Source: GCA-2688265 sp964527395
GTDB taxonomy: Archaea; Nanobdellota; Nanobdellia; Woesearchaeales; GW2011-AR9
Assembly (NCBI GenBank): GCA_964527395.1
Contig: CAZGQD010000010.1
Coordinates: 1-44,559, forward strand
Reading direction: 5' to 3'
Length of the DNA stretch: 44,559 nt
Part shown: positions 17,475-24,630 of the stretch, piece after piece
Layout: every line of letters starts with the position of its first letter
Position numbering within the stretch: the first letter of the stretch is position 1
The notes under the pieces: model-generated
What the model was told of the DNA's origin: nothing
What the model saw: only the letters and a program-made list of their open reading frames with translations
Database searches by the model: none
Translations under genes and position numbers: made by a program

Positions 17475-19034
17475 TTAAGATAACTCCTTGATTAAATCTT
17501 TAATTTTGATTCTTTTTTGTTTTGTAGTGACTCTGTCTCTAATAGTTACACTTTTGTCATCATTTGTTTCAAAATCTATTGTGATGCAATGTTTTATACC
17601 TATTTCATCTGCTCTGGCGTAACGTTTTCCAATACTTGAAGATTCATCGTAGAAGACATTGATATTATCATTTTTTAGAGATTCGTAGATCTTTATTGCT
17701 TTGTTTTTTATGATTTGTTTGTTTTTTACAAGCGGGAAAACTGCTGCAGTGAAAGGAATTAGATTATTTGGTAGATTTAAGACATCGTTGCCCCTCTTGT
17801 CTGCTTTTTGGTATGCATGATCAAGTAGAGTATAGACGTTTCTGTCAACACCAAAAGAGAGCTCTAGAACATGAGGAATGAATTTTTGTTTAGATTCTTC
17901 ATCAAAGACTTCCATCTTTTGTTTTGATACTTTTTGGTGACCCTTGAGGTCGTGATCAGTTCTGTAATGAAGGCCGCCAATTTCAGTCCAACTGTGTCCT
18001 TGAAGATTTGCTTCAATATCAAAATGATATTTGTTGTAAAAGGCCTTTTCTTTATCGTTTAATTGGTAAAACCTTAGCTTGTCTTTAGGTAATCTTAGCG
18101 TATTTAGGTAAAATTCTTGGATTTTTGCTAAGTGATAGATGTAAAACTTTGGAAGATTGTGCTTTTTGTTTAGTTGATTTGCAGTTCTTGGCTTAATTTT
18201 AGAAGCTTTTCTGTCTTCTAACAAAAGAACTTGGAGTTTTGTGTTTTCTATAGTTTTCCAGCCGTCGTGTTCTTCAATTTTGTTTGGATTGAAAAAAATT
18301 TGAAGTTCTGCTTGAGTAAATTCTCTTTGTCTAAGCGTGAAGTTTCTTGGAGAGATCTCGTTTCTGTAGGCTCTTCCGATAAGGGCTAAACCTAATGGGA
18401 GCTTTTTTCTTTGTAACTCATACTGAGCTTTGAAATTAACATAAGGAGATTGGGCTGTTTCAGGTCTTAAGTAACCAACGTTTTTGGAGTTTTTTCCACC
18501 TGTTCCTAGCTTTATTGGAAACATCATATTCATAGTTTCTACGTCTGCTAGGTCTTTTTTACATGCTGGACATTTGATTTTAAGTTTGGTTAGTTGTTTA
18601 GTGAGTTCTTCGTTAGATAAGCCTTCTTGACGCTTGGTTGTGTGTTCTTCTAACAGATGGTCTGCTCTTGTGTTCCAATTACATTTATCGTTTTGGCAGG
18701 AGACTATTGGATCTGTAAAGTTTTTTAGGTGGCCAGAAGCTTCGAAAGTGTTCTTATGCATGATATTAGCAGTTTCAATCTCGTAGAAGTTTTGGTTCAG
18801 ATTTAGGAAAAATTTTCTCCACTGGTTTTGGAAATTGTGTTTAAGTTTTGTTCCAAGATGGCCATAATCGTAAAAGCCTGCCAAACCACCATAAATGTCT
18901 GAAGAAGGATAAATGAAGCCTTTCTTTTTACAAAATGTGGTGAATTCTTCAATTGAGTGATTTGATTGCTGGGATCCTTTTGATACTGGAGACTTAGAAA
19001 CTGGATTCTTGCTACTTTTTGGAGTTTTAGCCAT
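17475..19034 (-). CDS. glyS: Glycyl-tRNA synthetase (archaeal/eukaryotic dimeric type)
   Basis: A 519-aa class II synthetase that charges tRNA-Gly. The N-terminal GFIYPSSDIYGG..GFYDYGHLGTKLK block is diagnostic for GlyRS of the alpha2 type. An inserted zinc-ribbon-like segment has CQNDKC and CPACKK. Motif 2 lies in YRNEISPRN..LRQREFTQAE and motif 3 in VLELSFGVDRNVYTLLD. The C-terminal anticodon-binding domain contains VFPLVKNKQ and SSSIGKRYARADEIG. There is a 25-residue Ser/Lys-rich N-terminal extension. The start is supported by an AT-rich TATA-like element at about 19061-19068 on the minus strand. Confidence 0.95.
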   Translation of the reverse strand: MAKTPKSSKNPVSKSPVSKGSQQSNHSIEEFTTFCKKKGFIYPSSDIYGGLAGFYDYGHLGTKLKHNFQNQWRKFFLNLNQNFYEIETANIMHKNTFEASGHLKNFTDPIVSCQNDKCNWNTRADHLLEEHTTKRQEGLSNEELTKQLTKLKIKCPACKKDLADVETMNMMFPIKLGTGGKNSKNVGYLRPETAQSPYVNFKAQYELQRKKLPLGLALIGRAYRNEISPRNFTLRQREFTQAELQIFFNPNKIEEHDGWKTIENTKLQVLLLEDRKASKIKPRTANQLNKKHNLPKFYIYHLAKIQEFYLNTLRLPKDKLRFYQLNDKEKAFYNKYHFDIEANLQGHSWTEIGGLHYRTDHDLKGHQKVSKQKMEVFDEESKQKFIPHVLELSFGVDRNVYTLLDHAYQKADKRGNDVLNLPNNLIPFTAAVFPLVKNKQIIKNKAIKIYESLKNDNINVFYDESSSIGKRYARADEIGIKHCITIDFETNDDKSVTIRDRVTTKQKRIKIKDLIKELS

Positions 19035-19133
19035 TGTTATGTTTAAGATTGAGGGTTTTTTAATAAAGATTTTGTTTTGAGAAGGGCCAATTAGCCATTG
19101 TTACAAGATTCAATCACTTCAATATGCCTTAAT

Positions 19134-20354
19134 TTACTTATTTAGCCAGACTATTTCGTCTTTTTCTAGCTTTAGATCCTTTGTGATGTTATCTTGGATG
19201 CTTTGGTCAGATTTTTTGAATGTTTGTTTAATATAAGGCATCATCTGGATAGCTCTTTTTTTTGAAGTATGAGTGTGTTTGGCTAACTTTGCTGCTATGT
19301 CGTTTCTTTTGCCCAGTTTCATTTTGGACATCCAGATTTTTAGGACACGTTTTGATTCTTCGTATTTGATAAAGTTTGGATTTCGTTCTTCTTTTGCTGT
19401 ACTGATACCCGCACTTAATAAGTCGAAAATGTAAACCATGAAACGCCAGTGTTGCCAACGTCTGATCCTTCTTCTGAAAATGTCTGCTCGTGATAGGTGT
19501 TCGTAGGCTTTGAGGATTTCTTGTGGTTTTTGATATTCTTTAGAAATGTTTTTGTCCATCCACATAAAGAGTTTATCCATATCGATATCGACATCTCTAA
19601 AGGCTTCTTTTGCTGTTTTTGCGCTTGATGATTTAAATACTATTCTCAAGGCATGGATGATTGTTTGGGTTCTCTTTCTGTCGTCCAAGCTTGTTACTTT
19701 TTCTATTGTGATTGGCTGAGTTGGAGCTAAGGTTTGAAGGTCGATAAGAGCTGACCTTAAGTCTCCATCAGATTGCCTTGAAAGGGCTGAAATTGCACCT
19801 TGTTCGACATTTATGTTGTTTTCATTTGTGATTTTGTTAAGGAAATTAGTTAGGTCTTCATGAGGGACTTTTTGAAACTCTACATCCATGGCGATCTTTT
19901 TTAAGGGTTTTACTTTGGAATGAGTAATGTCATTAGCAGTGCAAACTATAGGGAATTTTGATGTTTTGATTACTTTTGCTAATTCGCCAATGCCACCACG
20001 GTCTTTTCTACCTGAGAAATTGTCAAGTTCGTCTATGAGGATGATTTTTGGTCTCATGAATAAGGATTGTTGATTTAGAGCTGCACTTAGGAATTCGTTG
20101 ATGCTGGCTTTGTTTCTTGCATCTGAAGAGTTCAATTCTAGAATGTCATAGTTTAGTTCGTTTGCGATTGCGTGAACTGCTGAAGTTTTACCTGTACCAA
20201 TTGGACCGTGGACTAAGGCAGCTGGGTACTTTTTTTTAAGATCTTTGTAGTTGAGTATGAAATGTTTTAGCTTATGAATAGCTGATTCTTGGCCAATGAT
20301 TTCGTTTGAGCTTTTTGGATGGTACTTTTTAAGGAAGAATTCTATATTTGTCAT
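19134..20354 (-). CDS. rfcL: Replication factor C large subunit (clamp loader)
   Basis: A 406-aa AAA+ protein with Walker A GPIGTGKT (50-57), Walker B LIDELD (near 106-111), the RFC-box-like ELNSSDAR (73-80) and sensor 2 region DGDLRSALIDLQ. It matches the archaeal RfcL, which with RfcS loads the PCNA sliding clamp. It is shorter than the ~480-500 aa I expect of the family, and no PIP-like sequence is obvious at the C-terminus, consistent with trimming in a reduced genome. A TATA-like ATACATAAAAAG about 28 nt upstream supports the start. RfcS is not in this window. Confidence 0.92.
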   Translation of the reverse strand: MTNIEFFLKKYHPKSSNEIIGQESAIHKLKHFILNYKDLKKKYPAALVHGPIGTGKTSAVHAIANELNYDILELNSSDARNKASINEFLSAALNQQSLFMRPKIILIDELDNFSGRKDRGGIGELAKVIKTSKFPIVCTANDITHSKVKPLKKIAMDVEFQKVPHEDLTNFLNKITNENNINVEQGAISALSRQSDGDLRSALIDLQTLAPTQPITIEKVTSLDDRKRTQTIIHALRIVFKSSSAKTAKEAFRDVDIDMDKLFMWMDKNISKEYQKPQEILKAYEHLSRADIFRRRIRRWQHWRFMVYIFDLLSAGISTAKEERNPNFIKYEESKRVLKIWMSKMKLGKRNDIAAKLAKHTHTSKKRAIQMMPYIKQTFKKSDQSIQDNITKDLKLEKDEIVWLNK

Positions 20355-20426
20355 GCTTGATTTTGGAGTTTTGGGCTTTTTATGTATTGTGGTTGTGTTT
20401 TGTAGTAAATTCTTAATTGTTAGTTT

Positions 20427-20474
20427 TTTTGATAGATAGTTGTTTTGATAGATAGTTGATTTGATAGCTAATTA
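20427..20474. repeat. Three tandem 16-bp units upstream of rfcL
   Basis: TTTTGATAGATAGTTG occurs at 20427-20442 and identically at 20443-20458. A diverged third unit (ATTTGATAGCTAATTA) lies at 20459-20474, between the end of the CNNM-type gene and the rfcL promoter. Confidence 0.65.
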
Positions 20475-20485
20475 CTAAAGATTTT

Positions 20486-21505
20486 TTATTTTGGGTCTTT
20501 TGAAATGGTTTTTGTTGTAGTTGTTGTTTCTAGCTTACGCATGTCTACAACTTTGTCAAACTCATCTACAATCTCACCCACGATTTCTTCTAGAACATCT
20601 TCAAGAGTAATAATACCAGATATGCCACCAAAATTGTCTTTTACGATTAGGATGTGCATTCTTTGTTTTTTGAATCTGTTTAGAACTGAATCTAACCTAT
20701 CATTTTCACTTATGAATTGGTGCTTTTTACGCATGATTTTTTCTATCTTTGTGTTTGAATCTGGATCTATTGGGATTAAATCTTTTGCGTAAAGAATACC
20801 TACAACGTGGTCGGTTGATTTGTCGAAAATAGGGATTCTAGAATGACCTTTTTTAGTGATTTTTTTTAGGTTGCTTTTGTTTAATATTTGGGATTTGTTT
20901 AGGAAAAAAGTGTTTACTCTTGGAGTCATTACATCCATTACTTTTTTATCTGAGTAAGATAGACCACCTTTGATAATGTTAAGTTCGTCAGCATCAATTT
21001 TGGAATCTTTGCTTTTTTTGTGGTCTTCTAGAAGGAGAGCTAGTTCTTTTTTGGAGTAAAGACTAGGTAATTCTCTTCCTAGAAATTTATCTAAGAGCTT
21101 TGCTAAAGGGAAGGTAATTGGGTAGAGAAGGTAGTGGAAAAAATAGACTAGTGGAACTGCTTTTGAACCGTACTTTAAGGCATGTCTGGAGAACAATGAC
21201 TGAGGGATGATTTCTCCGAAAATCACAATTAGAGCTGTTGAAATTATTCCTGCTGTGACTCCTGCTGTGATGGAACCTAAGAAAACTGCTAAAGCTGAGT
21301 TTACTGCTACGTTTCCTATCAATAAGGTGCAAAGGAGTTGGTTGCCTTTTTTTCTTAAAGGATAGATTCTTTTTGCAGCAATATTGTTTAGTTTTGCTTT
21401 TCTTTGAAGTTCGTATGAATCTAAACCCATAAGACCCAAAGTAAGGCCTGAAAAAAGTGCTGAAAGTCCCAATAAGAGTAATATGATTAAGTAATTAAAT
21501 ATCAT
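20486..21505 (-). CDS. CNNM/CorC-type DUF21-CBS membrane protein
   Basis: A 339-aa protein with an N-terminal DUF21 (CNNM) membrane domain of about four helices, recognised by ALFSGLTLGLMGLD, LLIGNVAVN and FGEIIPQSLFSRHA. It is followed by a pair of CBS domains (VMTPRVNTFFL...HSRIPIF...VGILYAKDLI and the second ending GGISGIITLEDVLEEIVGEI). Relatives are magnesium or other cation exporters (CorB/CorC, MpfA), gated by nucleotide binding to the CBS pair. The usual C-terminal CorC_HlyC domain is missing, leaving a Thr/Lys-rich tail. The substrate is inferred. Confidence 0.85.
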   Translation of the reverse strand: MIFNYLIILLLLGLSALFSGLTLGLMGLDSYELQRKAKLNNIAAKRIYPLRKKGNQLLCTLLIGNVAVNSALAVFLGSITAGVTAGIISTALIVIFGEIIPQSLFSRHALKYGSKAVPLVYFFHYLLYPITFPLAKLLDKFLGRELPSLYSKKELALLLEDHKKSKDSKIDADELNIIKGGLSYSDKKVMDVMTPRVNTFFLNKSQILNKSNLKKITKKGHSRIPIFDKSTDHVVGILYAKDLIPIDPDSNTKIEKIMRKKHQFISENDRLDSVLNRFKKQRMHILIVKDNFGGISGIITLEDVLEEIVGEIVDEFDKVVDMRKLETTTTTKTISKDPK

Positions 21506-21755
21506 CTTTGGTTGTTGGAATTGAGCTTATTTTTAAGTTTTATCTTGAATTTAGGGGTTTTTGGCTATTTTTATGTTTTTTTGTTTATTGATTATGTTTG
21601 CAGATTATGGTTATTTTATGTTTGATTTGTGTTTATTTTATGTTTATCAAGTAGTTAATCTTATTTTTATCTTATTTTTATTTTGGGGTTATCTTAATTT
21701 TTTGTGTTTTGGTGTGTTTTGGTGTGTTTTTGTTTAGAGTTAGGGGTAACGGCAA
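21506..21755. other. T-rich intergenic region with short direct repeats
   Basis: About 250 bp with strong T excess on the plus strand. It contains two copies of a TTATTTTATGTTT-type block near 21610-21650, repeats of TTTTTATC/CTTATTTTTA, and three tandem TTTTGGTGTG-like units near 21704-21730. No reading frame or hairpin worth calling was seen. It separates divergent promoters for the CNNM-type gene and guaB. Confidence 0.5.
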
Positions 21756-21765
21756 CTATTTATAG
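21756..21765 (+). promoter_or_regulatory. TATA box of guaB
   Basis: The palindromic CTATTTATAG is centred about 31 nt before the ATG at 21792, which favours that start over an in-frame TTG at 21771. Confidence 0.5.
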
Positions 21766-21791
21766 TAAATTTGTTCCTTTTTGTTAACTGT

Positions 21792-23273
21792 ATGGCTTTA
21801 GAAAATGTACGGTTAGGATTAACCTATAATGATGTTCTGCTTGTGCCGAAAAGAACGCCTCTTGCATCACGTAGCGAGGCCAAAATTGCTTCTAAATTTA
21901 CTAGAAACGTTAGTGTGAATTTGCCGTTTGTAGCTGCAAATATGGCTAGTGTATGTGAATCTAAAATGGCTATTGCGCTTGCTAGAGCTGGAGCGATTGG
22001 AATAATACACCAGTTTTGTACAATTGAAGAACAAGCAGCTGAAGTTCGTCGAGTTAAACGCAGCACATGTTATGTGATTGAAAAACCGCAATGTGTTTCA
22101 CCAAATGTGACTATAGCTGAAGCAATTAGGCTGATGGAAGAAAAAAGCATTACAAGTTTAATTGTTACTTCAGGTGTTGGGGTTCATAGTGGTTCCAATG
22201 GATCTGAAGGGACTTGTGGAGATGTAGTAGGTATTTTTACCCATAAAGATTACCAATTTGAGAAGGACCATGAGAAACTTGTTTCTTCTGTAATGACACC
22301 ACGTTCTCGGCTAGTTGTTGCAAAGCCGCGAATTAGTTTAGAGCATGCAAAAGAAATATTGCGTGAACATAGGATTGAAAAGTTGCCTTTGCTTGATGAA
22401 TCAGGTAAACTTTGTGGATTAATAACAAGTAAAGATATTGTTAAATTAGAAACATGGAGTAATTCTAACCGTGATACCAAAGGTCGATTAGTTGTATGCG
22501 CTGCTGTTGGAGTTAAAGATGCTATTTCGCGTGCTACTGCACTTGTAGATGCTGGAGTAGATGTACTTTGTTTAGATATTGCACATTGCCATAGCGATTT
22601 TGCTATTTCTCGAATATGTGAATTGAAAGTAAAGTTTCCTAACATTGATTTGATGGCGGGGAATATAGCCACTGCAGCTGCAGCACAAGATTTGATTGAT
22701 GCTGGAGTCGATGGTTTAAAAGTAGGGATTGGGCCGTCCCCAGTTTGTACCACTAGAATTATGGCAGGAGCAGGAGTTCCACAGCTAACGGCAGTGATGG
22801 ATGTATGCTCTGTTGCTTCTAAGTTTGGTATTCCTGTATGTGCAGATGGAGGGATTAGTTTGTCAGGAGACATAGTTAAGGCTCTGGCTGCAGGAGCTAG
22901 TACAATTATGAATGGTTCCAAATTCAGTGGATGTCGTGAGAGTCCTGGACCTGTAATGTCTAAGAACGGTAAGAGATATAAGCGTTATATGGGGTCTGCT
23001 TCTTATGTGAATAACCATGAAAAAGCTGAAAAAATGAAAGGTAAGCGGATTCGTAATCAATTAAATGTGCATGTTGAAGGAGTTCCAATTTTGGTTGATT
23101 ATTATGGGCCTGTATCTGGACTACTTGATGGATGGTCTAAGGGTTTACGTAGCGGAATTAGCTATTGTGGATCACGTGATATTTTAGGGATGCAAACGAA
23201 TGCAGAGTTTATTCGAATCACAGCAGCTGGATGGTATGAAAGCGGTAGTCGTGGAGATAAGATTAGTGACTGA
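21792..23273 (+). CDS. guaB: IMP dehydrogenase-like protein with CBS pair
   Basis: A 493-aa TIM-barrel protein with an inserted CBS pair (about 90-225). The start LTYNDVLLVP, the Cys loop VGIGPSPVCTTR (C319), ADGGISLSGDIVKALAAGA and the flap GLRSGISYCG are those of IMP dehydrogenase, which makes XMP for GMP synthesis. Several positions are unusual: the loop reads GPSP rather than GPGS before the catalytic Cys, GSKFSGCRE replaces the common GSMLAGTEE, and RYMGSAS replaces YRGMGS. It has more Cys than expected. It is therefore best called IMPDH/GMP reductase family, IMPDH more likely because of the CBS domains and flap. Confidence 0.85.
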   Translation: MALENVRLGLTYNDVLLVPKRTPLASRSEAKIASKFTRNVSVNLPFVAANMASVCESKMAIALARAGAIGIIHQFCTIEEQAAEVRRVKRSTCYVIEKPQCVSPNVTIAEAIRLMEEKSITSLIVTSGVGVHSGSNGSEGTCGDVVGIFTHKDYQFEKDHEKLVSSVMTPRSRLVVAKPRISLEHAKEILREHRIEKLPLLDESGKLCGLITSKDIVKLETWSNSNRDTKGRLVVCAAVGVKDAISRATALVDAGVDVLCLDIAHCHSDFAISRICELKVKFPNIDLMAGNIATAAAAQDLIDAGVDGLKVGIGPSPVCTTRIMAGAGVPQLTAVMDVCSVASKFGIPVCADGGISLSGDIVKALAAGASTIMNGSKFSGCRESPGPVMSKNGKRYKRYMGSASYVNNHEKAEKMKGKRIRNQLNVHVEGVPILVDYYGPVSGLLDGWSKGLRSGISYCGSRDILGMQTNAEFIRITAAGWYESGSRGDKISD

Positions 23274-23359
23274 ATTTGATCGAATGTGCTTTTTTGTTTT
23301 TCAGGTTATTTTTGGCTAATTTTGGTTTTATTTCTATTTTTGTCATTTGGTTGGAGTGA

Positions 23360-23369
23360 CTTTATAAAT
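23360..23369 (+). promoter_or_regulatory. TATA box deciding the kinase start
   Basis: CTTTATAAAT is centred about 26 nt before the ATG at 23391. An upstream GTG at 23286 in the same frame would add a hydrophobic segment that overlaps this promoter. Confidence 0.55.
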
Positions 23370-23390
23370 AAGGGTCGTTTTGAGAGATTC

Positions 23391-24137
23391 ATGCCATTTA
23401 TAGACCCATTTTATATTCCAAGAGATCGGATTGGACTGGAAGAAGAAATTTCTTGCCCAGAATTAAATGCAATTTTAAGAATTTTGGGACATGACTTGAA
23501 TAACACACTTCAAGTTGCAAGTATTTCACTTCAATCTGGAAGACAAGCACCATTTATAGGATACGAACTGTTACAAACATTGCTAGGGATGCAACAATTA
23601 CATATTGGGAATGGAACCAAATATGAAGACATTGATGAATTAGTGCAAAATTTAATATCTAGAAGAAATATTAAATCTGGATCTGAAGTGGCTTGTTACC
23701 TACCTTCAGCAGAACCAGTTGATTTTTTTGCTAAAACCTATCCAGGGATTGTTTTTCTAGAAGTTTTACACTACATACAAAATGCAGAAGACCAACATAT
23801 AGATTTAAAAGTTCAGAGACCAGTTGAGGTTTCATTAGGAACTTTGAAGCTAAGGGATTTAGAGTCAGGTCTGGGACCAAACCAACATTTGTATAAGCCA
23901 GATACAGATCTTATTAGAATTAGTGTTCTTGATTACGGGAATGGAATTAAAGATGAAGCATTGCCAAGAATTTTTGAATTAGGTTATTCCGGAAGAAAAA
24001 GTACAGGCATAGGTCTTGGACTTACTGACTTAAGTTTGCATAGGTTGCATGGAGTATCTAGAGTTGATACTGCAATTGGTGTTGGAAGTATGTTTAGTTT
24101 GTATTTTCCCAGAAAAAGAATTGTAGATACCATTTAG
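23391..24137 (+). CDS. Orphan histidine kinase-like protein
   Basis: A 248-aa protein with a phospho-acceptor-like H-box (RILGHDLNNTLQVAS) and a GHKL ATPase domain: N-box LEVLHYIQNAED, G1 box DYGNGI, F-box IFELGYSGR and G2 box GIGLGLTDL. This is the catalytic core of two-component kinases. No sensor domain or membrane segment remains if the TATA-supported ATG at 23391 is used. With the GTG at 23286 a hydrophobic N-terminus would be added. No response regulator is nearby. It follows guaB by about 115 nt with its own promoter. The signal and target are unknown. Confidence 0.8.
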   Translation: MPFIDPFYIPRDRIGLEEEISCPELNAILRILGHDLNNTLQVASISLQSGRQAPFIGYELLQTLLGMQQLHIGNGTKYEDIDELVQNLISRRNIKSGSEVACYLPSAEPVDFFAKTYPGIVFLEVLHYIQNAEDQHIDLKVQRPVEVSLGTLKLRDLESGLGPNQHLYKPDTDLIRISVLDYGNGIKDEALPRIFELGYSGRKSTGIGLGLTDLSLHRLHGVSRVDTAIGVGSMFSLYFPRKRIVDTI

Positions 24138-24153
24138 AAGAAAGTTTTATTTT

Positions 24154-24516
24154 TTAAGGAAATAACTCTCTCCATTCATCTTCTTTGAAACCAGTGATGT
24201 GGATTTGTTTGTTTTTTTCTGTTCCAATTAAGAAAGGACGTTTTACTAAGTTGCCGTTTTCTGTTAGTATGGTTAGAAGTTCTTTGGTGGTTTTTGTTTG
24301 TCTTTGCTCCTTAATGTTTAATTCTCGGTAAGTTTTACTGGAGCTGTTGAAGAGTCTGTTTAATCCAATCTTTTCTAGCATTTTTTTAAGTTCTGTTTTG
24401 TTTGGTGCTTGGTCCCTAATTGGGATCTCTTCGTAACTAATGCCTCTTGCATCTAGGAACTTTTTTGCTTTCCTGCAAGTATTGCAATTTTTGTATTCGT
24501 AGAGTTTTAGTACCAT
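24154..24516 (-). CDS. ArsC/Spx/YffB-family thioredoxin-fold protein
   Basis: A 120-aa ArsC-like protein: YEYKNCNTCRKAKKFLDARG gives the N-terminal C-x2-C, and the later RELNIKEQ and LVKRPFLIGTE segments are conserved in ArsC, YffB and Spx. Arsenate reductase activity is possible, but no arsenic operon is present, and members of this family also act as thiol regulators or orphan reductases. It converges with the histidine-kinase gene (17-nt gap). Confidence 0.8.
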   Translation of the reverse strand: MVLKLYEYKNCNTCRKAKKFLDARGISYEEIPIRDQAPNKTELKKMLEKIGLNRLFNSSSKTYRELNIKEQRQTKTTKELLTILTENGNLVKRPFLIGTEKNKQIHITGFKEDEWRELFP

Positions 24517-24589
24517 TGTTGTATGTTTTTTTGTTTGTTGTATTTGTTAATTAATTTTTTGTTTTTGTATTAGAGAAAGTAATATAAAT

Positions 24590-24622
24590 AATGACTGCGT
24601 TATTTTTACTTAAATAGAGGTG
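24590..24622 (+). promoter_or_regulatory. TATA box and Shine-Dalgarno site of the MopE-repeat gene
   Basis: TAATATAAATA at about 24590-24600 lies 37 nt before the ATG at 24631, and GAGGTG at 24617-24622 sits 8 nt before it. This gene appears to have a short leader, unlike many neighbours. Confidence 0.5.
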
Positions 24623-24630
24623 TATTAATT

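Noticed and set aside
23286..23390. Membrane-anchored N-terminus of the histidine kinase from a GTG start
   Set aside because: The segment overlaps a good TATA box placed 26 nt before an in-frame ATG; the hydrophobicity comes from T-rich DNA. Not fully excluded.
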